NCBI RefSeq assembly: GCF_015326965.1
Contig: NZ_CP017659.1
Coordinates: forward strand, 3,786,501 to 3,850,500
Source: Paenibacillus sp. JZ16
GTDB taxonomy: Bacteria > Bacillota > Bacilli > Paenibacillales > Paenibacillaceae
DNA: 64,000 nucleotides
Direction of reading: 5' to 3'
The notes beneath the pieces are model-generated. The model saw only the letters and a program-made list of their open reading frames with translations, had not been told where the DNA came from and did no database searches. Position numbers and translations under genes: made by a program. Shown piece after piece: positions 18,901-27,253 of the stretch (positions within the stretch are counted from its first letter, which is position 1; each line of letters begins with the position of its first letter).

Positions 18901-19116
18901 AAGACCCATGATGCCTACCAAAACTTTCGCGAACTCAGCGCGAGTCATTTCTTTGTCAAGACCAGCAGTTCCATCTGGATAGCCAGTGAAGATACCTTTT
19001 TCTTTCAGTACATCAAATTTCTGTTGTGTGTTAAGCGCATCGTCACCGAATGCAACAGAAGCAAACATGGAGAATGCCATTGCTGTAGACAGTGCTACGG
19101 ATAAAATTTTCTTCAT
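15952..19116 (-). CDS. SLH-domain surface-layer protein
   Basis: This 1054-residue exported protein is a likely S-layer or major surface protein. A classic signal peptide starts it (MKKILSVALSTAMAFSMFASVAFG). Three SLH repeats follow (about residues 28-200, with the motifs MTRAEFAK, ITVQEMAK and ASRSQLVE), and they bind pyruvylated wall polymer. The remainder is a long run of Ig/bacterial adhesion-like beta repeats (TVTFDEEID, TVRFDKAVD, VTFSEPV), usual for S-layer bodies. I set the start at the ATG 19114-19116, where the signal peptide begins. An in-frame ATG at 19183-19185 has an even better ribosome site, AAAGGAGGTG, and would add 23 residues. Confidence 0.92.
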   Translation of the reverse strand: MKKILSVALSTAMAFSMFASVAFGDDALNTQQKFDVLKEKGIFTGYPDGTAGLDKEMTRAEFAKVLVGIMGLEPIQGKASFKDKNYKADKWPAPYVEAVYAAGIMEGKNTTKMIFDFNGKITVQEMAKVLVVAQKLDIPTETNNNASDWAKGYVQAAINAGLVDAKANPKANASRSQLVEVAYTIYLSQQKPKVVSYDVTESGKVVTFKLANNESVKVELETPLKANTATEVKFTHNNYEYTESVTWVVTSATKVESATSTNLKEVDVVFDGKVDKASATDKNNYVIDSNSKGIKSITVLEDGKTARILLNESSKFVQGTTYKIVVKNVKGDQGATIPQGEVSFASSDNTLPTVTEVKALGTKVIKVTFSEPVIAPSSSNFQLDDKTFSGTVTQGPNQREVILRDYTGGISVGAHKLTTSLVEDYAGLKSLADTKEFTVAVDTEGPKVTEISATLEKVTVTFDEEIDPASVTEDSFYWKSGDSKKKGKATQIAANVYEVDFTANRLPGYETNLFVEVKDYSGNANPVKEHKVTASIDLVQPRVIETTFGVDRKDTLTVRFDKAVDAADKKYFTVKKGSDVIPVNTVVAADASNKIFYVSFFSTLEGTYDLKIKDVKDRTALQNTMVEYNGTFVAADNANLTKFSNYDWNDATRKLALHFGKEMDINSIQTKANYYIEFQKNGGDVQQIALPTEVVPSAVNDGKSVVLQFPEFINGTRVTFGENGTVKKVLASGLKSKTGQNVAWINEPLLQAKNQLTWTAAKQKDAKTFELEFTNVIAHASVSDFTVDGSYPSEVKVDGNKVTLKTSSEYTGATITLFANNSIQTYSNNKLNLSGNAVMTVQNVVAPKVSKVSNRVGNSFTVTFTTYVDSVTPSVADLKNDFILRDLSKDNNPIIPVTSYTTSYANDTAGSVVITLTDAKLIQDNPPISVKVRKDAQYIVAQGSTTKALESDEFTVNAPTAPAVDPVNVTSTTYETATSTLTVNVNKTLKSIVDGKVAIGTNKGTASYDAELAADGNSFKVVVGKEDTINGGLLNASVVLENGTTVVLKGTIKY

Positions 19117-19232
19117 AACCTTTTTTTCTCCTCCTTGAATCATCACTTGATTGTTTTCTTTAATTTGGTAGCTCTTATCACTCATTGTCCTGCACCTCCT
19201 TTCCCGAGTTGAGCATAAATCATAAATGATGT

Positions 19233-19249
19233 CTGTGACGATATCACAG
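19233..19249. repeat. inverted repeat in the SLH gene leader
   Basis: CTGTGA-N5-TCACAG is a perfect 6+6 palindrome. It lies about 60 nt downstream of the predicted start point and 50 nt before the first start codon. It could be an operator or a short RNA hairpin; nothing else marks its role. Confidence 0.5.
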
Positions 19250-19306
19250 AATCTTGTTAACGAGAGAACACTACAAACTAGAATAGATTCCTAATCCTAC
19301 CTAGGT

Positions 19307-19335
19307 ATTATACAACGAGTCCCATACTCCGTAAA
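19307..19335 (-). promoter_or_regulatory. probable sigma-A promoter of the SLH gene
   Basis: On the minus strand TTTACG (19330-19335), 17 nt and a perfect TATAAT (19307-19312). The implied leader is over 110 nt, which is common for abundant S-layer mRNAs. Confidence 0.6.
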
Positions 19336-19515
19336 GAACATTTTTCTAATTAATAGACAATCTTCTTGCATCGGATAATCTTGGGTTCCTCATTGGGTTC
19401 TACATTATAAACGTTTGATTTCTCAAAAAGTTGCGGTAGTTGCAAAGTTTTTTTAAAAATATTTTTGAAATCATTTTAGATTCGCATAACATTGGGTTCA
19501 TTACATATTGCGACA

Positions 19516-19546
19516 ACAAAAAAAGACGCCCTATGGGCGCCCTTTG
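19516..19546 (-). terminator. terminator of the 114-residue gene
   Basis: The minus-strand stem GGCGCCC / GGGCGTC (one wobble pair) with an ATA loop is followed by TTTTTTT. Confidence 0.88.
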
Positions 19547-19553
19547 TAGAATC

Positions 19554-19898
19554 CTAGCGAATCTTCATAGCAAGCTGGATAATGCGTGCACGCATCTCCG
19601 GATTGCTATGCAGCGTTTCGTACATCAGATCAATTTCCGCTTTATTCGTACGATATGTTTTGTCATGTTTTATTGTTGTATGAGACCACTGGATCAACGC
19701 ATTCTCTGCCGCTGTCATTTCGTTAAATGAATCATGAAAGCCTGTCTCAACAACGAGTCCCTCCATGACTTCCTGAGTTATCTCATCATGAGCGGCACGA
19801 GCCAGCTCAATCTTCTTCTCCATCACTTTGGCCTTTTCCTCGAACTTGGTCTTCGCCTTCATGTAGTCGAGCTGCGCTTTTGATAATATCGGCTTCAT
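19554..19898 (-). CDS. small helical protein of unknown function
   Basis: I do not recognise this 114-residue protein. It has no signal or membrane segment and reads as alpha-helical. Residues 5-45 are charged and coiled-coil-like (QLDYMKAKTKFEEKAKVMEKKIELARAAHDE), and the second half includes AAENALIQWSHTTIKH. The ATG has an AGGGTGAAG site 10 nt upstream. It stands alone between the two SLH genes with a strong terminator of its own. A cytoplasmic role is likely; nothing connects it directly to the surface proteins except position. Confidence 0.72.
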   Translation of the reverse strand: MKPILSKAQLDYMKAKTKFEEKAKVMEKKIELARAAHDEITQEVMEGLVVETGFHDSFNEMTAAENALIQWSHTTIKHDKTYRTNKAEIDLMYETLHSNPEMRARIIQLAMKIR

Positions 19899-20072
19899 AA
19901 ATTCATCTTCACCCTCTAAAAATAGTATGTGCTTCCGCTATTGTAGCGTATTCTACATGAAATTACAAAACAATAGATATTGGTAAACGGTTTCCTGGCC
20001 TCTGATAACACCCATAAGATCTTGCTAATTATGCCATAAATAACCTTATCCATTAAAAACCGCGCATGAAAA

Positions 20073-20114
20073 AACGAGAGCACTGCCAATAGAAATTGGG
20101 CATCTGCTCTCGTT
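20073..20114 (-). terminator. terminator of the second SLH gene
   Basis: The minus-strand stem AACGAGAGCA / TGCTCTCGTT has further inner pairing (GCCCAAT / ATTGGC) and is followed by TTTT. Confidence 0.93.
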
Positions 20115-20149
20115 CCTTTTTCCCTACAGTTTCTTCTTATTTATATGGC

Positions 20150-23100
20150 CTACAGCATTTTGAGTTTGCCCATCATGCGTTTCACGATCGTCGCCGTATC
20201 TGCACGATTCAGCACGGCATCCGGATTGAAGTTATACGTTGGTTTCTTCTCGCCTTCTTTCAAGCTATTCGCAACACCAGTGATGATACCGGCCTTACTT
20301 ACAGCAAGAATGGCTGGGTAAGAATAATTCGATTTGATTTTGCCGACATCTTCGAACTGCTTCTGAAGTGCTGCTTTATCTTTTTCAATTTCACCCATCT
20401 TCAGATTGAGCGCACGTGCAATCATGTTTGCCGCTTCTTCACGAGTCAGTTCCATATTAGGAGCAAAGCTTCGTGGCGCAATGCCGCGAATGATCCCTTT
20501 TCTAGCCGCTGTCTCAATGTAACGATAATCCCACTGCATGCTGTTGACTACACTTTCTTGATAGATGTCATCAAACGTCAGCTTGTTCTTATCGGTATCA
20601 TAATCCAACGGAATATCGAGCAGCTTCACTATAATAGTAGCTAATTCACCGCGAGTCATTGGATCATACACGCCGAATGCATCCGTCTTGGATGCCTTCA
20701 TGTATCCTCTTGCCAGCATCAATTCAATATCGTTACGGGCTGTCTTATGCGAAATCGCATCGGAGTAGCTATAACGCAAGGATTTAACTGCGTAATACCC
20801 AAATCCCTTAAATGGTGCCGTAACAGTTTTCTTCTTGGCGTCTACTTTCCCGCCGATGTTGATCCAAGTTCCTTGGGAAGGGTTATACCACCAAATACCC
20901 AGGTTGCTGGAAGCTGAGTTCACCAGTGCGGAATCATATTTCAAGGTTATCGTACCTTTTTGAGACAATTCCATCCAGTTCTGCGGAATCAAGCGTTGAT
21001 GAAATTCGTTTCCTTTTGCGTAAGGATGAGCTGCTGCCTTTACGTTAAAGTCCTCAATGTTGCTGCTGTATGCATTAAGCGAACCCGCATCCAGCCAGTA
21101 AAGAGGCGATGAGTAGCCGTAATGGGCTGCCGGAGTGAAACGGAACGCATTGTTGTTATCCCCTGGAATGAGGGACAAACGTCCATCCATTTCCACACCG
21201 TTCTCGATTTCACCAATTCGATTGTAAGCCTTAACGGTCCGCCCATCGATCTGGTTGGCAATACCAAACAGGATGTCATGCTCACCAAGCAGATTGATCG
21301 TAGGCACTTCTGCATTCGGACTTGATTTAGCCTGTTGAAGCACCGTGCCTTTCGGCAAGGACAGGGACAAATCACCCTTAAATACTTTAACCTTACCTGA
21401 CTTCGAAATATTCGTTTTAAACTGAGAGCCTTCGGTTGCATCATCCGTGTACGTTACAACGAATTGCCCGCTTGTCTTTTTGGTGCCTTGTTCGATCGTA
21501 AACTTGATGGTGTTTTTGCCATTTTTCAGGTTCTTGACTTCAAGACGGAATATGTCGCTGATCTCGGATTTCACCATTGGCGTTTTGCCAATCAGAATGG
21601 AGTCCGCGCCTTCAGCCTTGATGCTTACCTCTACAAAGTTCTGTTTCAAAACACCTTCGTTAGGAAGTCTAGGAGAAAGAACTTCATAAGGCGCACGCTC
21701 ACGCGTAATTTCAATGGTATCTGTAGTCGTAACCGACTGATAACGAGAACCGATGCTGATTGCCTGCAATCCTACCTCTGGAAGCGCGAGTTCTTTAAAT
21801 ACAACGCGGGCCGAGCTGGAGTTGGCTCCATTGACAATGGAATAGTACAGGCTGTGATCCGCTTGATTAATGGCATCCAATTGCGTCTTCAGTGCACCGC
21901 CAGAGAGCGTCCAGGTTGCTGTGTTGTCTTTTGTAAAGACTGCAAAGATGGATGGCGTAGGATGACTAAGGTTCACCGTAATTTCATCCGTGTATTCCAC
22001 CTCAAAGCGAAGACCCAGAGCCTTTTCATATGTGTTATATGCGTTCTCGGCCGTTTCTCTGAACAATCCATCCGGATCGGATTCTGTTGCGGAACCAACC
22101 GGGAATGGAATCATGTTTTTGATAACCGAACGCGTATCGCTAAAATAAAGCAGAGTCAGCTTCGTCGAGATTTTCCCGCTCTTGTCAGCGACCACCAACG
22201 TATTCGGACCTGGAATCAGCTGCAGAAATGCAGCATCAGTAAAGCTGAACTCGCCATTGCCGTTAACGGACAAATCACGAGTATTACCATTCAAGGAAAT
22301 CGTAAGTCCGGATGTTCCCGTGTAGTTCACAATCCGACCCGTCACTTGGTTGAAATCTGTACTATTCTTAAACACCTGATTGTTATACAAATGATAAATA
22401 TCAATATAAGTGGAGGACAGGAACGTTACCGGGATCACCTTCGTATCGGAGACGCCCGATGCATTGCTGACCTTGATGATCAGATTTTGTTGTCCTGAAG
22501 GCAAATTCGTGATTTTGAAAACCGTGTTACCATTATAGGTAAGTTTCTGGGCAATCGTGCCGCCGCCCTTGCTCGATTCAATCTCAACATCACCTGCGTT
22601 CACTTGTTCCACCATTAAGTAGATCGGCAATTCGTTCAGGACCGTATCGTTACCGCTTGGAAAAATGGACTGGGAGGTAGCCGATACCGTTCCCCCGCTC
22701 TCTGTTACACCGTATAGTTGATACACCTGCTTGATTGTAGGTGCATTGACATCGCGATAAGTAAAAGGATTTTTCACATCGAAACCAGTGGTAGTGTCCT
22801 TAGTGTAAACAAAATACTCCCCGCTTTGTGTAATGCTGACCGAGCCAGTGGTTGTAAAAGGATACATCAAGCTGTTACCCAGGATGCTTGCTGCTCCTAC
22901 GGTTGCCTGCGAGCTCATGATTGGCACCGTGGATCCTGTCGGAAACACAGATACTTCAAGAGTTGGCGGCACCGCTGGCGTACCAGCCGGAGGAGCATCC
23001 ATGATAACATAACCGGAGATGACGCCGTTCACATTACCGGTTACAACGGTCTGCCCATCGATCTTGGTGTTACCGATCTGCAGTTGATTGACCGTCAAGG

Positions 23101-23788
23101 AGCCTGTCGGATGATAGACAACCTGTCTATTGATGGTCTGGGTTTTCGATTCCGAGTTCACGACGATCACCAGATCGTTGACACCCTTCTGCAATTGGAT
23201 CCCTGCGGAGTAAAACGTATCGCCGCCGCCCGGATACATGGCCATGCCGTTAACCGTCACGCCTTTGGAGCCATTGGTTGCTTTTACCGAGATACTAACC
23301 GTCTGCGTGGTAACGACAACCGGCTTGGAAGCATTCTCTTCCAGCACACGTCCATCACTGAGTGCTACTTCATAAACAGCCGGTACATCGGAGAACTTGA
23401 CATAAGCTGTGGCACTCATCTGCTGACCTTGCGTGCTCATACCCGACACGATGATTTTGTTCACGCCCTGATTCAATTGGACATTCAGGAATTGGAACGT
23501 ATTCGCTGCTTCGTCCAGAATCGGCTTGACACCTGTTCCGCCCGTGGTTGTGTCATCGAAGCGTTTAATCTCATATGAGATGGTATTCGGATTAATGCCG
23601 TTATAGGTACCCGAAACCGTAATCGAGCTCCGGTTCTCCGGCGTTGGAGAATTCGGATCCGTACTTAGATTGGAAAAGTGAAAATACAAGGCTCCATTTG
23701 CAGCAGAAGCCGGTAATGCCGGAATTAGGGAAAAGAACATAGCAATGGCCAATAACAGGCTTGCTATTGTACGGAAATTTTTCTTCAA
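20150..23788 (-). CDS. large SLH-domain surface protein
   Basis: This exported protein has about 1212 residues and the SLH repeats at the C-terminus, the opposite end from its neighbour. A signal peptide starts it (KKNFRTIASLLLAIAMFFSLIPALPASA). A long series of Ig-like and bacterial adhesion-type domains fills residues 40-1010. Three SLH repeats close it (MTRGELATIIVK, LTREEAANMIAR, LNRADTATIVK). I chose the TTG at 23786-23788 because AAGGAGG lies 8 nt upstream and the signal peptide begins there. A longer in-frame GTG start at 23848 also has a GAGGGG site. It is probably a wall-anchored surface structure or enzyme-free adhesin. Confidence 0.9.
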   Translation of the reverse strand: MKKNFRTIASLLLAIAMFFSLIPALPASAANGALYFHFSNLSTDPNSPTPENRSSITVSGTYNGINPNTISYEIKRFDDTTTGGTGVKPILDEAANTFQFLNVQLNQGVNKIIVSGMSTQGQQMSATAYVKFSDVPAVYEVALSDGRVLEENASKPVVVTTQTVSISVKATNGSKGVTVNGMAMYPGGGDTFYSAGIQLQKGVNDLVIVVNSESKTQTINRQVVYHPTGSLTVNQLQIGNTKIDGQTVVTGNVNGVISGYVIMDAPPAGTPAVPPTLEVSVFPTGSTVPIMSSQATVGAASILGNSLMYPFTTTGSVSITQSGEYFVYTKDTTTGFDVKNPFTYRDVNAPTIKQVYQLYGVTESGGTVSATSQSIFPSGNDTVLNELPIYLMVEQVNAGDVEIESSKGGGTIAQKLTYNGNTVFKITNLPSGQQNLIIKVSNASGVSDTKVIPVTFLSSTYIDIYHLYNNQVFKNSTDFNQVTGRIVNYTGTSGLTISLNGNTRDLSVNGNGEFSFTDAAFLQLIPGPNTLVVADKSGKISTKLTLLYFSDTRSVIKNMIPFPVGSATESDPDGLFRETAENAYNTYEKALGLRFEVEYTDEITVNLSHPTPSIFAVFTKDNTATWTLSGGALKTQLDAINQADHSLYYSIVNGANSSSARVVFKELALPEVGLQAISIGSRYQSVTTTDTIEITRERAPYEVLSPRLPNEGVLKQNFVEVSIKAEGADSILIGKTPMVKSEISDIFRLEVKNLKNGKNTIKFTIEQGTKKTSGQFVVTYTDDATEGSQFKTNISKSGKVKVFKGDLSLSLPKGTVLQQAKSSPNAEVPTINLLGEHDILFGIANQIDGRTVKAYNRIGEIENGVEMDGRLSLIPGDNNNAFRFTPAAHYGYSSPLYWLDAGSLNAYSSNIEDFNVKAAAHPYAKGNEFHQRLIPQNWMELSQKGTITLKYDSALVNSASSNLGIWWYNPSQGTWINIGGKVDAKKKTVTAPFKGFGYYAVKSLRYSYSDAISHKTARNDIELMLARGYMKASKTDAFGVYDPMTRGELATIIVKLLDIPLDYDTDKNKLTFDDIYQESVVNSMQWDYRYIETAARKGIIRGIAPRSFAPNMELTREEAANMIARALNLKMGEIEKDKAALQKQFEDVGKIKSNYSYPAILAVSKAGIITGVANSLKEGEKKPTYNFNPDAVLNRADTATIVKRMMGKLKML

Positions 23789-23940
23789 CGGTTGTGCCTC
23801 CTTGATCATTCGGACGTTGGCGTCCGTTTTGGGTGTTACATCGTTCACTGGGTCCCCTCGCTTTCACTGACAGATTGATTCTAGCGCATAGTTCATATAT
23901 CGGAAGCGAGTGTCCTATTATTTAGCAAAAACCACAAAAA

Positions 23941-23965
23941 AGCCTCACCCTTTTTGGGTGAGGCT
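23941..23965 (-). terminator. tagO terminator
   Basis: The minus-strand stem AGCCTCACCC / GGGTGAGGCT is a perfect 10 bp with an AAAAA loop, followed by TTTTTTG. Confidence 0.95.
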
Positions 23966-24005
23966 GGCATGTCCGATCCGGACACATCATGAAAAAGAAT
24001 AAGTT

Positions 24006-25130
24006 CTACTTCGTGCGGCTTTCGGGATTTGCCTTCATTCGCATCCGATTGATCAGACCCAGAATCGGCCGTTTGGTCTTGCCGACCAGTCCGATAATTT
24101 CCGCACCGATCTGCATGAAACACATCATGACGCAGATCACGACGAAGGTGACCCAGTTGGCTTCATACATGGCAGCCGAAGATTGAATGACTGCCAGTAC
24201 GCCGAAAAAGGCGGCAATCACGTAAATAATCAACACCGTCTGACGGTGACTGAATCCAAGCTCGCGCAGACAATGATGCAGATGTCCCTTGTCCGGAGCG
24301 AAGATCGGTTTCTTCTGGATTTTACGACGGATGATAGCGAAAAACGTATCAGACAACGGAACACCGATAATAATCAGCGGCGTAATGAAGGATACAATCG
24401 CAATCTGTTTAAATCCAAGCAAGGACAGCATGGCCAAACAAAATCCAAGGAATAACGAGCCCGTATCCCCCATGAAAATCTTGGCCGGATGGAAGTTGAA
24501 GAACAGGAACCCGATAATGCTGCCGAGCAGCAGCAGGCATAGCAAGGCAACGGTGGTGTTGCCCATCAAGACGGCCATGACCAGAATCGTGCCGATCGCA
24601 ATGCCGGAAACACCGGCTGCAAGTCCATCCAGTCCGTCAATGAGATTAATCGCGTTGGTTACGCCGACAATCCAGAAGATTGTCAGTGGAATCGATACCC
24701 AGCTCTCCAGCATGGAGTACCGATCCTGGAACGGTATATTTACAAAGTCCACGGTAATATTAAATCCGAATACAACTACGCAAGCAGCTGCAATTTGAGC
24801 CAGAAACTTCACTTTGGCCGAAAGTTCAAATCGATCATCCAAGGCTCCGATCAATACGATCATGGAACCGCCGATCAGAAATGCCTTCATAAAGTTGGCA
24901 TCGCGAGGCGACAGGCTATCCGGAAGAAAAGGAAGAACTGCAATCAGTCCAAGTATAAAAGCCAGATAAATGCCGAGTCCCCCGAGTCGGGGCATGATCC
25001 GGGTATGAACCTTGCGGGCATTAGGAACGTCAACGGCACCAATCTTAACCGCAAACTTCTTCACAAGCGGCGTTAAGAGCAGGGCGAGCGTCAGCGATAC
25101 GATAAACCCGATGATGTATATCATTAACAT
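24006..25130 (-). CDS. tagO: undecaprenyl-phosphate GlcNAc-1-phosphate transferase (TagO/WecA type)
   Basis: TagO loads GlcNAc-1-phosphate onto undecaprenyl phosphate at the inner face of the membrane, the first step of wall teichoic acid and secondary wall polymer synthesis. The protein has about 374 residues and ten or more membrane segments. It has the MraY-family motifs VHTRIMPRLGG (about 45), NLIDGLDGLAAG (about 155), KIFMGDTGSLFLGF (about 215) and the His motif KGHLHHCL (about 280). The start is uncertain. I use the ATG at 25128-25130, which begins the first membrane helix and has GGGGG upstream. It heads the wall-polymer group with tagA and csaB. Confidence 0.95.
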   Translation of the reverse strand: MLMIYIIGFIVSLTLALLLTPLVKKFAVKIGAVDVPNARKVHTRIMPRLGGLGIYLAFILGLIAVLPFLPDSLSPRDANFMKAFLIGGSMIVLIGALDDRFELSAKVKFLAQIAAACVVVFGFNITVDFVNIPFQDRYSMLESWVSIPLTIFWIVGVTNAINLIDGLDGLAAGVSGIAIGTILVMAVLMGNTTVALLCLLLLGSIIGFLFFNFHPAKIFMGDTGSLFLGFCLAMLSLLGFKQIAIVSFITPLIIIGVPLSDTFFAIIRRKIQKKPIFAPDKGHLHHCLRELGFSHRQTVLIIYVIAAFFGVLAVIQSSAAMYEANWVTFVVICVMMCFMQIGAEIIGLVGKTKRPILGLINRMRMKANPESRTK

Positions 25131-25244
25131 GTAATCATTCGACCCCCAATAAAAGTCTACCGGTTGAATTATACTCCCTTCGGGTCCAAAAACCAATACC
25201 AATTTCCGGTGAAATCCCGGATTTCCCCCACAGAAATGAGCCGT

Positions 25245-26003
25245 TTAGCTCGATTTCGTTACGTTTTCTTTCTCGCGCAGCACTTTCACTACGAATTTCG
25301 GCAGCGCAAGCATTCTTTTGTAACGGGTGGGCTCCTTCAGAAGGCGGTAAAACCATTCGAGACGAAGCTTTTGGAATACTTTCGGCGCCCGCTTCAGTTT
25401 GCCGGAGATAATATCGAAAGATCCCCCGACTCCCATAACAACCGGAACTTGAAGCGCTTGTTTATGCTGCGCAATCCAAGGCTCTTGATTGTCCGCACCA
25501 CGGGCGACAAACAAAATATCCGGTGAAGCTGCCCGAATCTGCTCAATGACGGCAGCATCTTCATCAGGTCCAAAAAAACCGTCCCGGTAGCCGCATATAA
25601 TCGCAGCCGGATATTGCATTTGTAACCTTTCGGCAGCTTCCTGAATCACTTCGGCAGTAGTTCCCAGCAGAAAGAACTTCCATCTATAGGTTTCCCCTAC
25701 CTTCAACAATTCATGTAACAGCTCAAAGCCGGTGACGCGCCCCTCCAGCGGTTCGCCGCCCACACTGGCGGCCCAGACGATCCCCGTCCCATCCGGAACG
25801 ATGATTTCGGCACTTTGCATCATCTGTTTATATTCCGGTTGGTTGACGGCCGTCATCACCATGATCGGATTCGCCGTTATGACATGGTGGGGCTGCCTTG
25901 ACTGAACAGCCTCGGTCAGGAATTTCACCGTATCTTTCATACTAAGCTTGGAAAAAGGAATCTCGAACACCGATACGGTAGGAAATGGATAGGTCTGTTT
26001 CAT
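25245..26003 (-). CDS. tagA: WecG/TagA-type N-acetylmannosaminyltransferase
   Basis: TagA transfers ManNAc from UDP-ManNAc to the lipid-linked GlcNAc made by TagO, completing the linkage disaccharide of the wall polymer. The 252-residue protein has the family signature VPDGTGIVWAA (about 70), GATNQEPW-like FVARGADNQEPWIAQH (about 170) and GVGGSFDIISGKLKRAP (about 190). The ATG at 26001-26003 follows GAGG at 9 nt and lies just past the csaB stop, so the genes form one transcript. The UDP-ManNAc donor would come from the MnaA encoded at 49292. Confidence 0.94.
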   Translation of the reverse strand: MKQTYPFPTVSVFEIPFSKLSMKDTVKFLTEAVQSRQPHHVITANPIMVMTAVNQPEYKQMMQSAEIIVPDGTGIVWAASVGGEPLEGRVTGFELLHELLKVGETYRWKFFLLGTTAEVIQEAAERLQMQYPAAIICGYRDGFFGPDEDAAVIEQIRAASPDILFVARGADNQEPWIAQHKQALQVPVVMGVGGSFDIISGKLKRAPKVFQKLRLEWFYRLLKEPTRYKRMLALPKFVVKVLREKENVTKSS

Positions 26004-26008
26004 GTTTA

Positions 26009-27253
26009 TCATCCTCTATGGCGTAAATATTGGGCAATGTGGCGTGCAGGCAGCGCAGCCTCTTGTTTCAATACGGATATCTGCTCGCCGTGCTCCGCCT
26101 TCCATGCCGCTGCATCGTCTAACAGCTTCAGCATCTGATCCTTTAACGCATCTGCGTCAAGTGATTCACTGCTTCCTGCAGGTTTGCTGCCCAGCCGCTT
26201 CAAAAAGTGATTGATTTTCGGATCATAGGAAATTCCGAGCAACGGCACACGCTGATTCGCTGCATAGATCAGGCTATGCAGACGCATGCCCAGTATCATA
26301 TCACAACGACTAACCTCTCGCAGCATGTCCTGCGGCTGCTTCTCATCACGATAGAAACTGATAATCGAACCATTCTTGGAAATATCGCCAATGCCGCTAG
26401 CAATAAACTGCGAAGCCTCAAGATCATCCGGCTGATGAAAAGGGAGAAAGCGAAGATGTACCGGACGATGTGCGGCTAATGCCTTTAAACCTTCCGCAAC
26501 AGCCTTCAGCTCTTTGCGTTCCGGATGCCAATATCGAACCGAAATACCGATAACCGGCAGAGATCCTTCCCCTTCCGTTTCGCGATTGGATAATGAGGAC
26601 TGCACTAAAGGTTCTTCGAATGATTCACAATGTTCTTCTATAGAAGAAACTGATGCGGCATCGTTCTCTTCTAACCCCGATCCCGGGTTGAAATCAAGCT
26701 GAACATCCTCCCCCTCTGGCAGCGGCAAGCCCATCACCGGATCGGGTACGACGTGAATGGCTTCCCCTGATATTCCCATCGACTGAAGCAGTTCACCTGA
26801 CTGAATGTCACGCACCGAGATGTAGGTGCATTTTCGGAAGATCGAGCGAATCATCGGATAAAACAGCTTACGGTTAACCGGACCTACGCCCTGCGCATAA
26901 ATAAACGTCGGTTTACCAAGCCACTGCGCGATCTTGAGGACGCCCAGATAATACGGGATCGTCTTTGGGCTGGTAGCGTCCTGCAGCAAGCTTCCTCCAC
27001 CGCTGATCAAACCGTCGCTGTCCTTGATTGCCTGTCGAACTTCTCCCAGCTTCATCCGGTGTATGGACTTTACCCCATAGGCAGCCGAAGTCCAATCCGG
27101 GTCAATGGAAAGTACCACGGGGTTGATATCAACTCCCGCAGCCTTTCCTTCCTGTTCCAGGGCGGTCAGGATGGATTTCAGGACCGCTTCGTCACCGCTA
27201 TTGCTAAATCCGTAGTATCCGGAAATGACTATTGTCTTAGAAGTGGAGACCAT
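26009..27253 (-). CDS. csaB: polysaccharide pyruvyl transferase CsaB
   Basis: CsaB adds a pyruvate ketal to the secondary wall polymer, which is the ligand of SLH domains. The protein has about 414 residues and the polysaccharide pyruvyl transferase fold. Its marks are GYYGFSNSGDEAVL near the N-terminus, SGGGSLLQD (about 85) and, in the C-terminal half, GMRLHSLIYAANQRVPLLGISYDPK. A loop of about 40 residues rich in Ser/Glu/Asp (around 200-240) looks like an insertion. The start ATG at 27251-27253 has AAAGGAT upstream and overlaps the end of the DUF5693 gene by 25 nt, which implies coupling. Its presence supports surface display of the two SLH proteins. Confidence 0.96.
   Translation of the reverse strand: MVSTSKTIVISGYYGFSNSGDEAVLKSILTALEQEGKAAGVDINPVVLSIDPDWTSAAYGVKSIHRMKLGEVRQAIKDSDGLISGGGSLLQDATSPKTIPYYLGVLKIAQWLGKPTFIYAQGVGPVNRKLFYPMIRSIFRKCTYISVRDIQSGELLQSMGISGEAIHVVPDPVMGLPLPEGEDVQLDFNPGSGLEENDAASVSSIEEHCESFEEPLVQSSLSNRETEGEGSLPVIGISVRYWHPERKELKAVAEGLKALAAHRPVHLRFLPFHQPDDLEASQFIASGIGDISKNGSIISFYRDEKQPQDMLREVSRCDMILGMRLHSLIYAANQRVPLLGISYDPKINHFLKRLGSKPAGSSESLDADALKDQMLKLLDDAAAWKAEHGEQISVLKQEAALPARHIAQYLRHRG

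Larger units (their letters stand above)
19186..19553. other. long leader and promoter region of the SLH gene
   Basis: No gene. It contains the predicted promoter (19307-19335), an inverted repeat CTGTGA-N5-TCACAG (19233-19249) in the 5' untranslated leader, and the terminator of the 114-residue gene (19516-19546). Confidence 0.65.

Noticed and set aside
16780..19104. 436- and 334-codon plus-strand frames opposite the first SLH gene
   Set aside because: They mirror the Thr/Val/Lys-rich codons of the SLH protein and read as Cys/Phe/Ser noise.
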